Below are positions 12,901-23,529 of a stretch of 64,000 nucleotides of DNA, one piece after another. This DNA comes from Podocnemis expansa (lineage: Eukaryota > Chordata > Testudines > Podocnemididae): assembly GCA_007922195.1 (NCBI GenBank), contig ML681996.1:24322958-24386957 (forward strand), written 5' to 3'. Position 1 is the stretch's first letter. Each line of letters starts with the position of its first letter. The position numbers and the translations under genes were made by a program. The notes under the pieces are model-generated. The model was not told the DNA's origin. It saw nothing but the letters and a program-made list of their open reading frames with translations, and did not search any database.

Positions 12901-15900
12901 AAATAAGAAAAGAACTCTGATTGTTGAGTACGTCAGTTAAAACAACACTAGCTACTGTCTAGGGTTGAGGAGAAACTTTTCCTGTGGGTGGATTATTGTC
13001 CATTATAATATTTTACACTTTCCTCTGAAGCATCTGACTTTGGCCACTGTCAAGACAAGGTACTGGAATGATGGCCCACTCTTCTAATCCATCATATTCC
13101 TAACTTTGTTGCACTGCTTTATATTGTCCATTTAAGATACTTGCTTTCCTTGTTTCTATAAGAAAATAACTTGTACCAAATTAAGTAAGTAAAATAGTCA
13201 AGTGGCATTAGTTAAAATAAGTCAAACAGGCAGTGTTATCCTTGGATAATAATGGTATAAGTTACTGAAGCAACAGACACAGCTTGTCTGTGATCTAAAG
13301 AAGAGTTTGCTGGTCATTACATAATGGAAACTATTTTATCATATTTTCTACCATATCAATAATTTGGACAGTTTTACATTAACATACATAGCTTTGAGAA
13401 AATGTTCAGGGAATTTGATTGGCCCTTACCTCTCCACCAAAGAAATAATGATTAAACATATTATAGTGGCAGAAGTCTTCCTCCGTATAAAATTGTGAAT
13501 ACCTGTAAAGTAAGTTTGAATGTAATGGAAAATTTATAAACATATTCCTGTATGCTAGTAACAAATTTAAGGTGAAAACTTGTGAGCACAGGGCAATGAT
13601 TGCTTAATTAAACACTATCTCAAGAGGCTGAATGGAGAGGATAGGTACTTATATTGGCCAGTCACTGAGCTAACTGGAAATCAAATATACTTTGTGAATC
13701 CTGGCCAATGGAGAGAAAAGAATAGCTGGCAAAAATTAAAAATGAAATAAACCACACAGAAAAAAGTTTCTGTATATTCCCCATACAAACATCTAACAAA
13801 ACCTACCTGAAATCAATGTCTAACAGAAGGCTTTTAACGTTGGACTCCTGGTCTCGTGATGCTTTTAACTGGATCAACTCATGAAGTCTAAAGTAATTAA
13901 AGCAAAGAAGTTTTAATACATTATATCACAAGCACTTCAGAAGATGGTCAACAAAACAAAGAATAATTTTCTAAAGATGGAAACTTATTTTTCAGATGGA
14001 AAAAGAACTTGAATGTGGGAGGTGTCAGTGTTATTGAAATTTTAATTTCACTCACGTTTAAAATTATAAAGAAGTGTCCCAGTACCTGAAACTTGGTATC
14101 AGAGATAATAAAGCGGTAGAAAAGAATGTGCCCCCAGAATTTTCAATTGTAACACTTTTTTCTTTGTCTAAATCAGGGGTCTCAAGTGGAAACCACCACA
14201 AGGGCTGCATGAGGACTAGCATGTTAGCTCGAGGGCTACAAGACTGAAACCTTTTCATACAACAATATTGCAAATATTGGTAATGACAGTGTCACTGCAG
14301 GCCGCAGAAAATAGCTTTAGAGGCCTCATGTTTGAGACGCCTGGTCTAAATAAAAAGAGCCTTTTTGTGTGAAGGGTATATCCAGTGTACTTCAGCGTCA
14401 CTATCAAGTGAGACAGCAAAATTCTGCTTTCTAGTGAAAGGTGACTGATGATGCTTTACTTTCCTATTTATAAAGGATTTCTCTACTTGTACCTTTAAAA
14501 GATTTAAAAGACTCCGTAAGTTGCTTTGGCAATACCAAATACCTCAAACCATAGCTCATGAAGGGACTTTAATGTCGCATAGAAAAGGAGAGAACTTTTC
14601 TAGTAGATACAGAATCATGTAAGAAAAAGGACTAAGCAAATTAATAGCAGGTTTTTCTTGCAAGATATATTGATGCTCTCTAACATACCTAGGTGTCCCA
14701 ACACAGAGCACTCTTCTGAATCCTAGCGCAATAACAACATCCAACAGAAACTGACAGCTTCTATCTGCAAACAAGTACTGTGCATTTGTCTTCTTGTTCT
14801 CCAGGGGATACAAAAGTTGACTGGGTCTTTGTAAATGAGTGATGGAGAGATCACTAAGTACTTGATGGCCAGAGTGTTTTTCCCAGTCTACTGGCAGTAG
14901 CAACTGTTGGCATTCTCGACAAAATTTCCTTTTTGATAACGGCAACAGAACAAACTGCTTATACCTTCAAATACAAGATAAAATAAGAAACTTATTTTAC
15001 AAAACAAATCATTGAACAAAAGGTAGGAAATTAACTCAAGTATTTTATAGAACTTTAAACAACACAAAGGCATTATTTCAAAGATACTGCATCTATATCA
15101 ACTAATGGGTTAAAAAAAAGTTCAACAGCATGGTTGGGAAAAGCCTCCTTTGACAAGACAAGGGTGTTGCACACTGGCTAAGGGTGTTGTGAATCTTACC
15201 AGACTGGAAAAGAGCCTATTCCCACTACCAGCCAAAGAGCTACTCCTTTAACTCAAGTGGTGTTTTTGATGCTAAAGGTTCAAATGACTGTAATAACTGC
15301 AGAATTGGGCCCCCTCTAGACTTCTAGTGACAATACTATATTAAAGAGACAGAGGCAGATCATCAATAACCTTGGACTGGGACAAAAACATCTTCCAAAA
15401 ACTCTTATTATGCAAAGCTGTCATCCTACTCCATTACCGGGCAGTGTATATTTCCTTTGGGCTGTGCTATCCAGCTCACTGTGTTGAGCAATGGGCTTTC
15501 ATTTTTATATTTTCTAACTGCATTCATCACTTGAACTCGTATTACTGCTGACCTACATTATTTTCATTACACAGGTTCCCACAATGTGCTAGGCCCTGTC
15601 CACTCATACAAAGATATAGTCCTTCCTCTGAAGAGATCAGAATTTAAGGGGAAAAATCATGTAATTTTGTTTTCATCTTTCACTAGTTCTTTATTTTCCC
15701 AATTCTTGTCTGTCATTTTTCTTGTTTTTAATTAGAGGCATGATCGGTACATCTGATGTACGTAACCTAACCGCAGGTTCATGTTTAGTAATGAAAATGC
15801 ATATAGTAACAATACCTTTCCACATTCTGTCTGTGAGACAAAGGGGGTTGATGACTTCTGTTAACTTCTTCTCTTGCTGCAAGTCTTGTTTCTGACATCT

Positions 15901-18900
15901 GTAGATACAAAAAATGTAAACGAAGAGATGTGAGCCTAACTATGCTATATGAAAAGTTCACACAATAGCTCAGTAAAAAGAAAAAGAAAAAAAGCATGAA
16001 TTCTCAGAAGACCCCGCATTTCCATTTCAGTATTCAAATATCCCTGCAAAACATCCTACTACTCAGAAGAATTCCCATAGTTCCTGTGGAGATCGCTGGT
16101 AGCATTCAACATACTGGATAGGTGATTCTCTGAAAAAATTCAAAAACCTTCTGAAGGGATAAATTCCCTGCTCCATGCCCACTGGAAACATGCTGAGGGG
16201 CAAGCTCTCCTCACTGATCTCCACCAAAACTCATCACTCCTGAGTTTACTTTTTTTTTTGGTTTTACATTGTCTGAGCAAAGAGACACAAATGAGGAAAG
16301 AATGCAAAGAATTGTGCTATGTTTTATAAAACATGTCGAATGACATTTAACCTTGGACGTACTTCACTTTCTAAGCAAACCATATTTGAAACTACTTTCC
16401 CAGAGCTGCAGGGGTAGTTCACAGCTCATTCTCTCTGCTCAATGGTTTGCATTTTAGAGACAGTAAAAATTATTGCTTATCAGATAAAAGTAATCTTCAG
16501 TTCAAATCTATAAGCATAAAAGAAAATGTTTGCCATATCTTAAACAGTATTTTCTTACCTTCTCATTTTCCCATTGAAAAAAACTACAGTCCTTCCTATC
16601 TCTACATGCTGAACAAGCATAAAATCGTCTTCCCTCTTCTTTTCCTTGGCTAATCTTCACAAACAGAAGAGTAGGACCTAAAGGAGAAATGGGCTGAGAT
16701 CAGTACACTCAAAAGAAAAAATATAAAATATTTCCATTTACTGCAACACTAGTTATGTGGGATTATAGCTGTAGAAGAAGAGATATTTATGGTAGAAATC
16801 TCACTTTCATTTCAAGGTATATTTTCAGCATCTTGTCAACCTTTTCCTGAAATCTTTTGAGTTGAAATTTCCCACGATTTTTTTGTCAAAAAACGTGTGT
16901 TGAAAATTCAGACTTGATAATAAAAGCACCTGAACTAATTACAATGACTAAACATTAAAGCAAATATATATATTTATATATAAATAGTAGAACCTCAGAG
17001 GTATGGACACGTGTTATCTTTGAACAAAATGTTATAATTTTTTCAAATGTTTGCAGCTGAACTTCAATAGTTTTGAAATGTTACTGTGCAAAAGAAAAAG
17101 GCTGCTTTTAGCCATCTTAATTTAAATGCAACGAGCACAGAAAGTTTCCTTGTGTTATCAAACTTTTTTTAAATGATCCCTTTATTTTTTTTAGTATGTT
17201 ATGTTTAACATATGTGATGAAGTAAGAAAACCTCTTGGGTTACTGTGGTTCTTCTTTTCTGTTCCTGTTCTTTGGTGATGGTATTCTCGTGATGGGACAC
17301 AGGGGTGTGATAACTATAGGTACCACTAGGGGGGAAGAGGCTTTAGTGCGACCTTACCTGGACCCCCTGGGGGTGACAGGTTCTGGCCGGTTTAGACCAG
17401 GGGCAGGGTAGCTGGATGGAGAGGAGAACAAAGGAAGGAGAGAGGGAGGAAGGAAGATGGAGGTCAGAGGGGCAGGACCTCCGGGGCTTGTCTTGGGGGT
17501 TTACTATCTGCCCTCCTAGGGGATCTGAGAGCCAACTGTCCTAGCTGCTGTGCAAAGTGGATTGCTAATAAACCCTCTGACTGCTACACTGGCTGAGTGT
17601 CACTGCTGATTGGGACGGCTGGGACCCTTGTAGGGGGAGGAACCCCCCCCCCCAAGGGAGACCAGACAGAGCAAGGATCGGACTCTCTGGGCCTGGATTT
17701 GGGAAGCTGGCTACAGGTAGCGTGGAGACCCTGGTGAATGGGAGAAAGCTCCACCATAGCAGAGTCCCTGGTGGGCTGTGAACAGAGGGGATCCAAGAGG
17801 CTTTTCTGGGTTCTCCGTGACAACATACTACTGAACTATATTTATTGTCCTCCCTCTCTGCCCCCTTATTTTCCCCTTTGTCTTTGTGGTGCCTCGATTG
17901 TACTCCCAGTTCTAAATGAGGTCTGTGGTTGATCAGTTACTTCCTAACTCTGTTGTTTGTAATTCTGAGGTTCTGTTATGACAGGCCCTTGATAAAACTT
18001 CTGGACACCTAGGGGCCAGCCTAAAACTTTGGGCACCCTTAAGTATCTGGCAGAGAAGGGGCCTCCCGCTGCTGGAAGAAAAACCACTGTGGCAACTGTG
18101 TGTGTGGCGTGGTGGGGAAGAGATGCGGTGGTGTGTGGCGTGGGGGGGAAGAGGAAGAGATGGTGGCACACCCCCTCTGGCACCGCATCTCTTCCCCACC
18201 GCACCTCCTCATGCCAACAAAAGAGCTGCCAGCAGTAGCTTGATATCAGTGGGGGTGGAAGTGGGGTTCTTTAGCACACCCCTGCCACCAAAAAAGACCC
18301 CTCCTCCAACACCACCAAGACCAAAGCTACTGACAGCAGCTCTTTCAGTGGTGGGGGGGGGGGGGGGGGCGGGAAGGTGGGTAAGAGGGAGAGACAGCTG
18401 CCTTGGAGGGGGTAAGTACCACCCTTCTCCCTCTTCCACCTGCGCCACTGAAAGAGCTGCAGCATGCAGCAGTGACTGCCAAAAGGAGCCACAGTGGCCT
18501 TTCAGTGGTGCCAGCCCCGTGTGCTCTGCATGGGGGCCCTTGGCCCCAGTGACTGACACCAAGGCAAGATCCTAGGTGCCATGGCATCCCAGCACCTAAA
18601 ATTTACCAAGGTCTGTACTATAGTATATATCTTTGAAATGAATCTTCGTGTATTCATTTGATTATGAAAACTCTGATACCTAACACCACTTGTTTATGCA
18701 TTTCATGCGCTGGTGCTGCAAATGAGCCAGCGAAAATCCCTTTCCCCCATGCAACTCTACTTCTAAAAAGCCAACACTCAATCAACACAAAATCTATGTA
18801 AATGAACTTCACGTTTGAATGATGAGGAGGAAAAAAGTCGTTTAAAAATCTCTCAGCGTCAAACCATCCTTTCCTTACGTGCAAGCCAGCGGGCACGAGA

Positions 18901-19349
18901 AACGTCAGTTTAAAGGGCCACTTTTAAAAACACGCATCTAAAGAGCAGGCCCGGGTGGCTGCTGCACTCCCACAACAGCCCAAGGGGAAGCATTTCTCGC
19001 ACTGCGGGGCTCATCTGCGCTTTTTTCCACAGCCAAAAAATGCTATTTAAAAAAAAAATCAAACGAGAAACCCCCTGAAATACAAACCCGCCGCTCCGCA
19101 GGGTGGGAAAGCTCTCGGCCACACTGCGCAAAGGTTGCTCCCAGGCCCAGGCGCGCTAGGCGCCGGGGGCGAGGCAGAGAAACCCCGAGCGCCGCCGGCA
19201 GCCAGGGACCCCCGGCCAAGGGGCCTGGGGGCGGCCTCGCTCCCTCCCTCCGTCCCCGGCTCACCGTGCGGGCAGCAGGGCGCGGGGCGGCCGCTCTCCC
19301 GGCCCAGCAACACGGCTACCCCCGGGCCCCCGCGCCCCGCCGCTGCCAT
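3825..19349 (-). CDS. ZCCHC4: ZCCHC4, 28S rRNA N6-adenosine methyltransferase (13 coding exons)
   Basis: Full coding region on the minus strand, spliced from 13 exons: 19349-19265, 16677-16559, 15898-15816, 14964-14689, 13887-13807, 13502-13430, 10788-10638, 10278-10178, 9195-9074, 8886-8811, 8269-8218, 7128-6984, 3960-3825. The exons total 1500 nt, giving 499 aa plus stop, close to the roughly 513 aa of human ZCCHC4. Every intron is GT-AG and every phase joins. Visible parts: GRF-type zinc finger (about residues 26-64, ending SFFQWENEK), a C2H2 finger (C111, C114, H126, H129), the methyltransferase motif DPPF (262-265), a Cys/His-rich region (about 366-425), a CCHC knuckle (C431, C434, H439, C444) and a lysine-rich tail. 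Known for the family: it methylates one adenosine of 28S rRNA in the nucleolus. The start was chosen for its position in the CpG island and its ATGG context. PI4K2B lies upstream on the same strand. Confidence 0.96.
5165..5428. mobile_element. Palindrome-rich MITE
   Basis: Ends ATGCCTACACTAGAGGC and CTGTAGCATAGACACAGCC are imperfect inverted repeats of a TATGTCTACAC-type family seen elsewhere in the window. Inside are about nine copies of AAGTCRACTT or AAGTTGACTT and a central near-perfect palindrome of about 35-bp arms around 5301. No coding capacity. Confidence 0.65.
5595..5850. mobile_element. PLE-like terminal repeat, fold-back copy with intact hammerhead core
   Basis: Left arm is the antisense form (TTCCAAAGGGGTAGC...GGAGTCCTGTGGCAC...GCATGAGC); right arm is the sense form ending CAGGACTCCTTGTTTG. 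In the right arm CTGACGA (5760-5766), stem II GTGGGA/TCCCAC and GAAA (5785-5788) are all present. Confidence 0.7.
6984..7128 (-). CDS. ZCCHC4: ZCCHC4 exon 12 (CCHC zinc knuckle)
   Basis: Encodes [18 protein letters not shown] and then the knuckle [14 protein letters not shown] (C-x2-C-x4-H-x4-C) that names the gene. Donor CA|GTAAGT is set by the phase needed for exon 13. Confidence 0.95.
7129..8217. other. ZCCHC4 intron 11
   Basis: Contains a deleted PLE-like repeat (7452-7605) and, from 7616, a single TATGTCTACAC-type MITE end. Otherwise unassigned AT-rich DNA. Confidence 0.6.
7452..7605. mobile_element. PLE-like terminal repeat, internally deleted
   Basis: Antisense body with GCATGAGCTTTCGTGGGAGA joined directly to CACAGGACTCCTTG...GAACTAGACTAACATGG, the sense tail. 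The spacer and second body of the fold-back are missing. Hammerhead box mutated (CTAATGA on the minus strand). Confidence 0.65.
8218..8269 (-). CDS. ZCCHC4: ZCCHC4 exon 11
   Basis: A 52-nt exon encoding [17 protein letters not shown] plus one base. Acceptor GGTAG, donor T|GTAAGT. Confidence 0.93.
8811..8886 (-). CDS. ZCCHC4: ZCCHC4 exon 10 (Cys/His-rich)
   Basis: Encodes [10 protein letters not shown]...[11 protein letters not shown], the first zinc-ligand cluster of the C-terminal Cys-rich region. Acceptor TTTCAG, donor AAA|GTAAGT. Confidence 0.95.
9074..9195 (-). CDS. ZCCHC4: ZCCHC4 exon 9
   Basis: Encodes [18 protein letters not shown] through VEEGY plus two bases. Acceptor TCTAG, donor AG|GTAAGA. 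Confidence 0.95.
9738..9828 (+). mobile_element. PLE-like terminal repeat remnant
   Basis: Short piece with AACAAGGAGTCTAGTCTTTA and ACCAGACTAACATGACTACC, the tail half only, in ZCCHC4 intron 8. Confidence 0.55.
10178..10278 (-). CDS. ZCCHC4: ZCCHC4 exon 8
   Basis: Encodes [17 protein letters not shown] through MLDYQ, near-identical to human. A second in-frame AG lies a few bases inside, but only the outer acceptor (ATTAG) joins the phase of exon 7. Confidence 0.95.
10638..10788 (-). CDS. ZCCHC4: ZCCHC4 exon 7 (DPPF catalytic motif)
   Basis: Contains [19 protein letters not shown]. The DPPF tetrapeptide is the N6-adenine methyltransferase catalytic motif of this family. Acceptor TTGCAG, donor G|GTGTGT, ends in phase 1. 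Confidence 0.96.
10789..13429. other. ZCCHC4 intron 6
   Basis: Holds a solo-LTR-like element (11896-12537); the rest is AT-rich with nothing recognised. Confidence 0.65.
11896..12537 (+). mobile_element. Probable solo LTR of a retroelement
   Basis: GC-richer block that starts TGACAGGGTG and ends GTGTTACA (TG...CA), with a TATA box TATATAAG at 12016-12023. No internal coding region on either side and no clear target duplication, so the class (gypsy or endogenous retrovirus) cannot be fixed. Confidence 0.5.
13430..13502 (-). CDS. ZCCHC4: ZCCHC4 exon 6
   Basis: Encodes [20 protein letters not shown]. 73 nt; brings the frame to phase 0. Acceptor TTACAG, donor GAG|GTAAGG. Confidence 0.94.
13807..13887 (-). 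CDS. ZCCHC4: ZCCHC4 exon 5
   Basis: Encodes [10 protein letters not shown] through SLLLDIDF, matching the family. 81 nt, phase 2 on both sides. Acceptor TTTAG, donor AG|GTAGGT. Confidence 0.94.
14174..14343. mobile_element. Short hAT element
   Basis: CAGGGGTCTCAA at the left and TTGAGACGCCTG at the right, with a perfect 8-bp duplication GTCTAAAT (14166-14173 and 14344-14351). 170 bp, non-coding, in ZCCHC4 intron 4. Confidence 0.85.
14689..14964 (-). CDS. ZCCHC4: ZCCHC4 exon 4 (C2H2 finger, start of methyltransferase fold)
   Basis: The largest exon, 276 nt. Contains [12 protein letters not shown]...HSGH (C111, C114, H126, H129) and then the strongly conserved [16 protein letters not shown] and [12 protein letters not shown] stretches, the latter probably the SAM-binding glycine region. 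The acceptor (TTGAAG) is weak but the phase and homology fix it. Confidence 0.95.
14965..15815. other. ZCCHC4 intron 3
   Basis: No recognisable element or gene. Confidence 0.5.
15816..15898 (-). CDS. ZCCHC4: ZCCHC4 exon 3
   Basis: Encodes [12 protein letters not shown] to RQNVE plus two bases; matches the LAARE...PPLS...VERY stretch I know from human ZCCHC4. Acceptor CTACAG, donor AG|GTATTG. Confidence 0.93.
16559..16677 (-). CDS. ZCCHC4: ZCCHC4 exon 2 (GRF zinc finger)
   Basis: Runs from GPTLLFVK to FFQWENEK and carries the remaining GRF-finger cysteines (C50, C53, C59). Acceptor TTTAG and donor AAG|GTAAG. Ends in phase 0. Confidence 0.95.
16678..19264. other. ZCCHC4 intron 1
   Basis: Contains an LTR-like element (17290-17822) and a GC-rich low-complexity block (about 18000-18600) with a 17-base G run at 18353-18369. 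Confidence 0.65.
17290..17822 (+). mobile_element. Probable solo LTR with poly(A) signal
   Basis: Starts TGATGGGACACAGG and ends CTCCGTGACA. AATAAA at 17567-17572 precedes CCCTCTGACTGCTACACTGG, as in the R region of a retroviral-type LTR. A purine-rich stretch lies at 17400-17470. No primer-binding site or coding region follows, so it is solo. Ends approximate. Confidence 0.5.
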
Positions 19350-19520
19350 GGCAACCGCCCAACCCGGCCCCAGCGCCTCAGGCCTCCCGCCGCCGTCCCG
19401 GCAGCCTTAGCGCACAGCCGCCGCCGTGTGACGACGAGCGCCGAGCCAAGACGAGCGCGCACGCGCAAACCTCCCCACGCCGCCTGCGGCGCCACCCCTT
19501 GGCCGGAGGAGCGCAGCGAG
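19050..19520 (-). promoter_or_regulatory. ZCCHC4 CpG-island promoter with NRF1-type site
   Basis: GC- and CpG-rich stretch around exon 1 in otherwise AT-rich DNA. GCGCACGCGCA at 19457-19467 matches the NRF1 consensus, about 110 bp upstream of the ATG. No TATA box. Transcription start not determined. Confidence 0.75.
19265..19349 (-). CDS. ZCCHC4: ZCCHC4 coding exon 1
   Basis: 28 codons plus one base, from MAAAGRGG to CCPH, then donor G|GTGAGC. The C26-P-H28 group starts the GRF zinc finger that is completed in exon 2. The ATG sits in a CpG island with G at +4. Confidence 0.9.
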
Positions 19521-19589
19521 CCGCAGCTTGCCCCTGCTCTTGTCAGCCCTTGGTTAAGGGACAAGTGACAAGTGACAAAGGCGCAGCCC

Positions 19590-20375
19590 TCTTAGTCTAG
19601 TCCAGCAGAGAAAGGGAAATAAAAACAAAAACCCGCAAGGGAGTCTTGTGGCACCTAAAGACTAATAGATTGGTTTTTTGCATGAGCTCTGGTGGGAGGA
19701 ATGGCCCAACACCGTATACATCGGACAAACAGGACGATCCCTGCGCAGAAGACTAAATGAACACAAAACTGACGACAGAAATCACAAAACAGAAAAAGCA
19801 GTTACTGAGCATTTCTGTCTTTCTAATCACTCTGTAAATGGTTTGTTAACAACCATACTCTGGGATGTCAATGGGACATCAAGACTTCAAAGAGAAACAG
19901 CTGAACTCAAATTAATATGCAAATTAGATTGTGTGAAAGCAGGATTAAATTGAGACAACAGGTTCTTTTCCCATTACAACAGGTCATTTGACTTCAGCCT
20001 TTCCAGGGTTTGAAGGTTAACAACTGGTCTGATCCCATGTCTTACACTCCCCTACATTTATTTTCATCCCATTTTGTAAATTTCCCCTCTTCAAACCCTC
20101 TGATGAAGTGGGATTTTCCCTCACAAAAGCTCATGCAATAAATAAATCTATTAGTCTTTAAATGCTACAAGACTCCTTGCTTTTTCTGATTGGCTGTTAC
20201 TGTATGACCTGATCCCATGTTTTATACTCCCTTACATTTATTTTCATTCCATTCTTCAAGTTCCCCCATCTTCAAAACATTTGACAAAGTGGGATTTTCC
20301 TCCCACAAAAGCTCATGCGAAAAATAAATCTGTTAGTCTTTAAGTGCCACAGGACACCTTGGTTTTTTTTCAGCC
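19590..20375 (+). mobile_element. Penelope-like element copy, 5'-truncated, with tandem tail
   Basis: Order: antisense terminal repeat (19590-19695, with GTCTTGTGGCACC and GCATGAGCTC), GIY-YIG endonuclease remnant with stop at 19953, then two tandem copies of the sense tail starting at about 20026 and 20206 (period about 180 bp, both opening GATCCCATGT). PLEs are known to carry terminal repeats in direct or inverted arrangement and a GIY-YIG domain after the reverse transcriptase. The reverse transcriptase is absent here. Confidence 0.75.
19699..19953 (+). pseudogene. GIY-YIG endonuclease C-terminal fragment of a PLE
   Basis: Open frame of about 84 codons with TVYIGQTGRSLRRRLNEHK (GIY-YIG core, with the conserved Arg-rich helix), AVTEHFCLSNHS, and a terminal KAGLN, which resembles the LRTLxPxGLN end of PLE proteins. 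It is open to a natural-looking stop but lacks any upstream reverse transcriptase, so it is a remnant. The ATG at 19678 lies in the adjoining terminal repeat and is not a real start. Confidence 0.75.
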
Positions 20376-21637
20376 TGGAGAAGCTGGTGTCTTGCTGAAA
20401 ACCATTTTCAGAACTATTAAAGTAACCAAATCTGCCCAAATATGCTTTTGGGCACTACACTGGCCAGGCTCCACTGTGCCCATGCAGGGTTACAGCTGCA
20501 CACTGCAGCCACTCGGTCTAGGCCCCATTTTGAAAACACATTATTGCAAACTTTTTAGAAACAGGAGCTGCAAGGGGAAAAGAAGTCTTGTGGCACTGAA
20601 GAGTGACAAATTGGTCAGCTCTGGGACCAGGAATACTGCCGCCTTCCTGAGCCTTATAGGCATAGGCCCTTTCTCCCTCCTGGAGCAGTGTGGATGGTGG
20701 ACTGCCCCAAGCAGGTGCTTGGGAAAGGGCGGCCTGCTGGGAGTCCGGCAAGGGACCCGTTTTCTTCTTGTGCAAAAGTTTCACGTTGTCTTCCCACACC
20801 TCTCAGCATTCTGCAAGGCCACAGCATAACTAGGCTTTGCAAATGAGCATTTAACCCCAAGGAAGTCTGCTCCCCTCCACTAATTTAACTGCAACAGAAA
20901 CCAGTTGAACTGGACCTGTATTTTAATCGGTTTTACAGGTTTTTCTTTATGTGACATCTTTAATCATACATCTCTTTCACTGCATAATTAAGCAGTGACT
21001 ACAGCCACTGCTTTAACTGTTCTTTTAGGTAGGATGTGCTGTGGGGCCTGCTCTGACACATGATTTCAGTACACAGAAAGGTCGCTCCAGTCTGCTTCCT
21101 TTGCACAACTTCATATACATAAAACAAGTTTTTACTGCTTTTGATTTATTTCACCTACAGAACCAAAGCAGCTGAGAGAACTGCATTCTGTTCCTTCTAT
21201 AATCAAAACTGTTTAGCGAGTGCTCCTCAGTTACATTTATACAGTCTCACTGAGTATAGATAAGTTACACAGATGTCAACGACACCAGAATCTGGCCTAC
21301 ACACCTTGGTACTCTGGTCATATAGATAGGATAAGAGAACCCAGCTGGTCTTTGAGGTGGCAGGTAGAGACTGTGAATCAGGGTATAAAAATATAAAATA
21401 TCAATGACCACACAATGTTCTTCTGACTTTGACAGTTGTTTCTTTCAGTGGGACTGGTTCTGAAACTACTTAGTGAAAAGCATATCTCCACATGGTAAAA
21501 CAGGCAGTCCCTGTGATCCTGTAGGACCTCTGCTCCTTCTCTAACACACACGTGCACCAAAAGGAGTCACTATCCACTAAAACAGCAAAGAAAAAAGGAT
21601 GTAGAAAATCCTACTCCCCTTCCTTAGTTACTAAGAA

Positions 21638-21883
21638 TATGCCTACACATCAAAGAAAAACCTGTAGCAGGCCTGTGGCAGCCAGCTTGGTCTGTCAAGT
21701 TATTTCATTGCTATGTAGACTTCCAGGCTTGGATGAAGATCAGCTTTGGGACCCTCCTATGCTACATGATCCTACAACCTAAGCTTCAGCCCAGAAGTCT
21801 TCACCACAATAAAACCACCCCACAGCCTGCTCTTTGAAAGCCCAAGTCAGCAGAACGGGGTTTTTCTTTTTTATGTAGACATA
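21638..21883. mobile_element. MITE with TATGTCTACA-type ends
   Basis: Left TATGCCTACACATCAAAG...AAAAACC and right GGTTTTTC...TATGTAGACATA form inverted repeats of about 26 bp with mismatches. Non-coding. Confidence 0.6.
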
Positions 21884-23529
21884 AAGTAAGCGTGCTAAGA
21901 ATACCCTACCTTGGATAATGTGTGGGCACAGATCACAAGGGGAAACGATTAAGAGAAAATAAACAACATGTTTTTTAAAAAAAGAGTATCTAACTGAAGA
22001 TCATTAGCAATAGCCAAGCTGCTTGCATTTTTTAGTTTCACAAACATATTACTCACATATTGCTGACTAGTTATAGACTCATCCAAGAGGCATTCCTGTT
22101 TGCTCCTTACTATTCATTAGCTGGAAACAAGTTTTAACAGAGTGGCAGCACATGGGTTTACCTTGTGACACTTGTAAGGGGAAAAACCAAACTGAAGAGT
22201 ACTCTTTTCCTAACTTGTGGAGTGATCTTAGAAGCAGTTGTTCTGGGGTTGATGCTTACTATTAATTTAGACAGGTAAAGAACATTTTTTAAATAGCTAA
22301 ATAGTGTAACTATTTTCAGAATACCTAATTCTCATTTCAGTCTCACCATAGATGAATGGCTGCCTGAAGAGTTTCTTCATAGCAAGTACTTAAGTTTTGT
22401 CGGGCTAGAAGATGTTACTAACATTGTCAATGTGTGTCACTGTACACGTATGCAAGAAATTCTGCTCAGTGAGCTTATGCTCCTAGTCAAACATGCACAC
22501 TGGGCAAAAGAATCTATAGGTCCCCTTCTGTAAAATGGGGGTAATGAAAGATACTTCCAGAAATCTACTGATGAAAAGCATTATACAAGAGCTACGTGGT
22601 AGTAGGAGGAGTATCTTGAAGGGCAGAACACTTAGGGAAGAGACGGATGGAAGGAGAAGTCCTCCTATAAGAAAAGTTTTGAAGGGATTGAGTGAAAGGA
22701 GGCCATTTGGAATTCTATACTTAAAGGGGCAGCCTAGGAGATGGTATGAAGTTAAGTGTGATAATTCAAAGATTTTATTTATAAAGAGAGACAATAGGAA
22801 GCAAACATTTTATAACTTCCATTTACAGCCTCTCCATCACTACTTCATCTCAACTGTCAATTTAGATTGTAAACTCTTTGGACAATTTTGAGTACAATAA
22901 TAAAAGCTAACATGTGGCTCCTTAGGGAAGTATTGTTAGGGAAAAGCATAAAAACACGCCTTGATCTTATAGACAATACTTAACATCAGTTTACTAAAAG
23001 GTCAAGGTGGAAAAGATAAGAGGCTAGTGTTAAAAGAAGGAAAAGTTTGAAAGTGAAAAACTGTTGTATCTTGGCTTTCACTTTCTGTAAATTGTCCACT
23101 TGAACTAAGATTTCAGGGCACGAATTCAGTCTTTTTCTACATTCGTAGAGCAACTAGTATGTTTCTGGAACTAAACAAATAATAATACATCTACATGCTC
23201 ACTAAATCAAACAGCATTACAACATGCAATAATTGCATGAACGAACTTATTTCACCTTAACACAGAATATTAAGTACAAAAAATAAAGTTAGTATCCAAG
23301 ATATCCACCTGCTTATTAGAAATAAGTGTTAGTTTAGTACTAAAAGTACTGCAGATAGAGTTTTGTTGTCCTCTTTTCCATTACGTATGTATGTAATACT
23401 GAAAAAATTCTAATGATATACTACACGCATATACATTTTATATTGAAGGAAAATTTAGATGCAGGCTTTACACAAGATTTAGCAAAGGCTCCCCTCTTGT
23501 TCAAGAAATAAGACACGTGAGGGCCAAAA

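Larger units (their letters stand above)
19521..23529. other. Intergenic region between PI4K2B and ZCCHC4
   Basis: Holds the GIY-YIG-bearing PLE copy (19590-20375), a short PLE-like scrap near 20575-20620 and a MITE (21638-21883). The remainder, to the PI4K2B 3' end, shows no gene. Confidence 0.65.
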
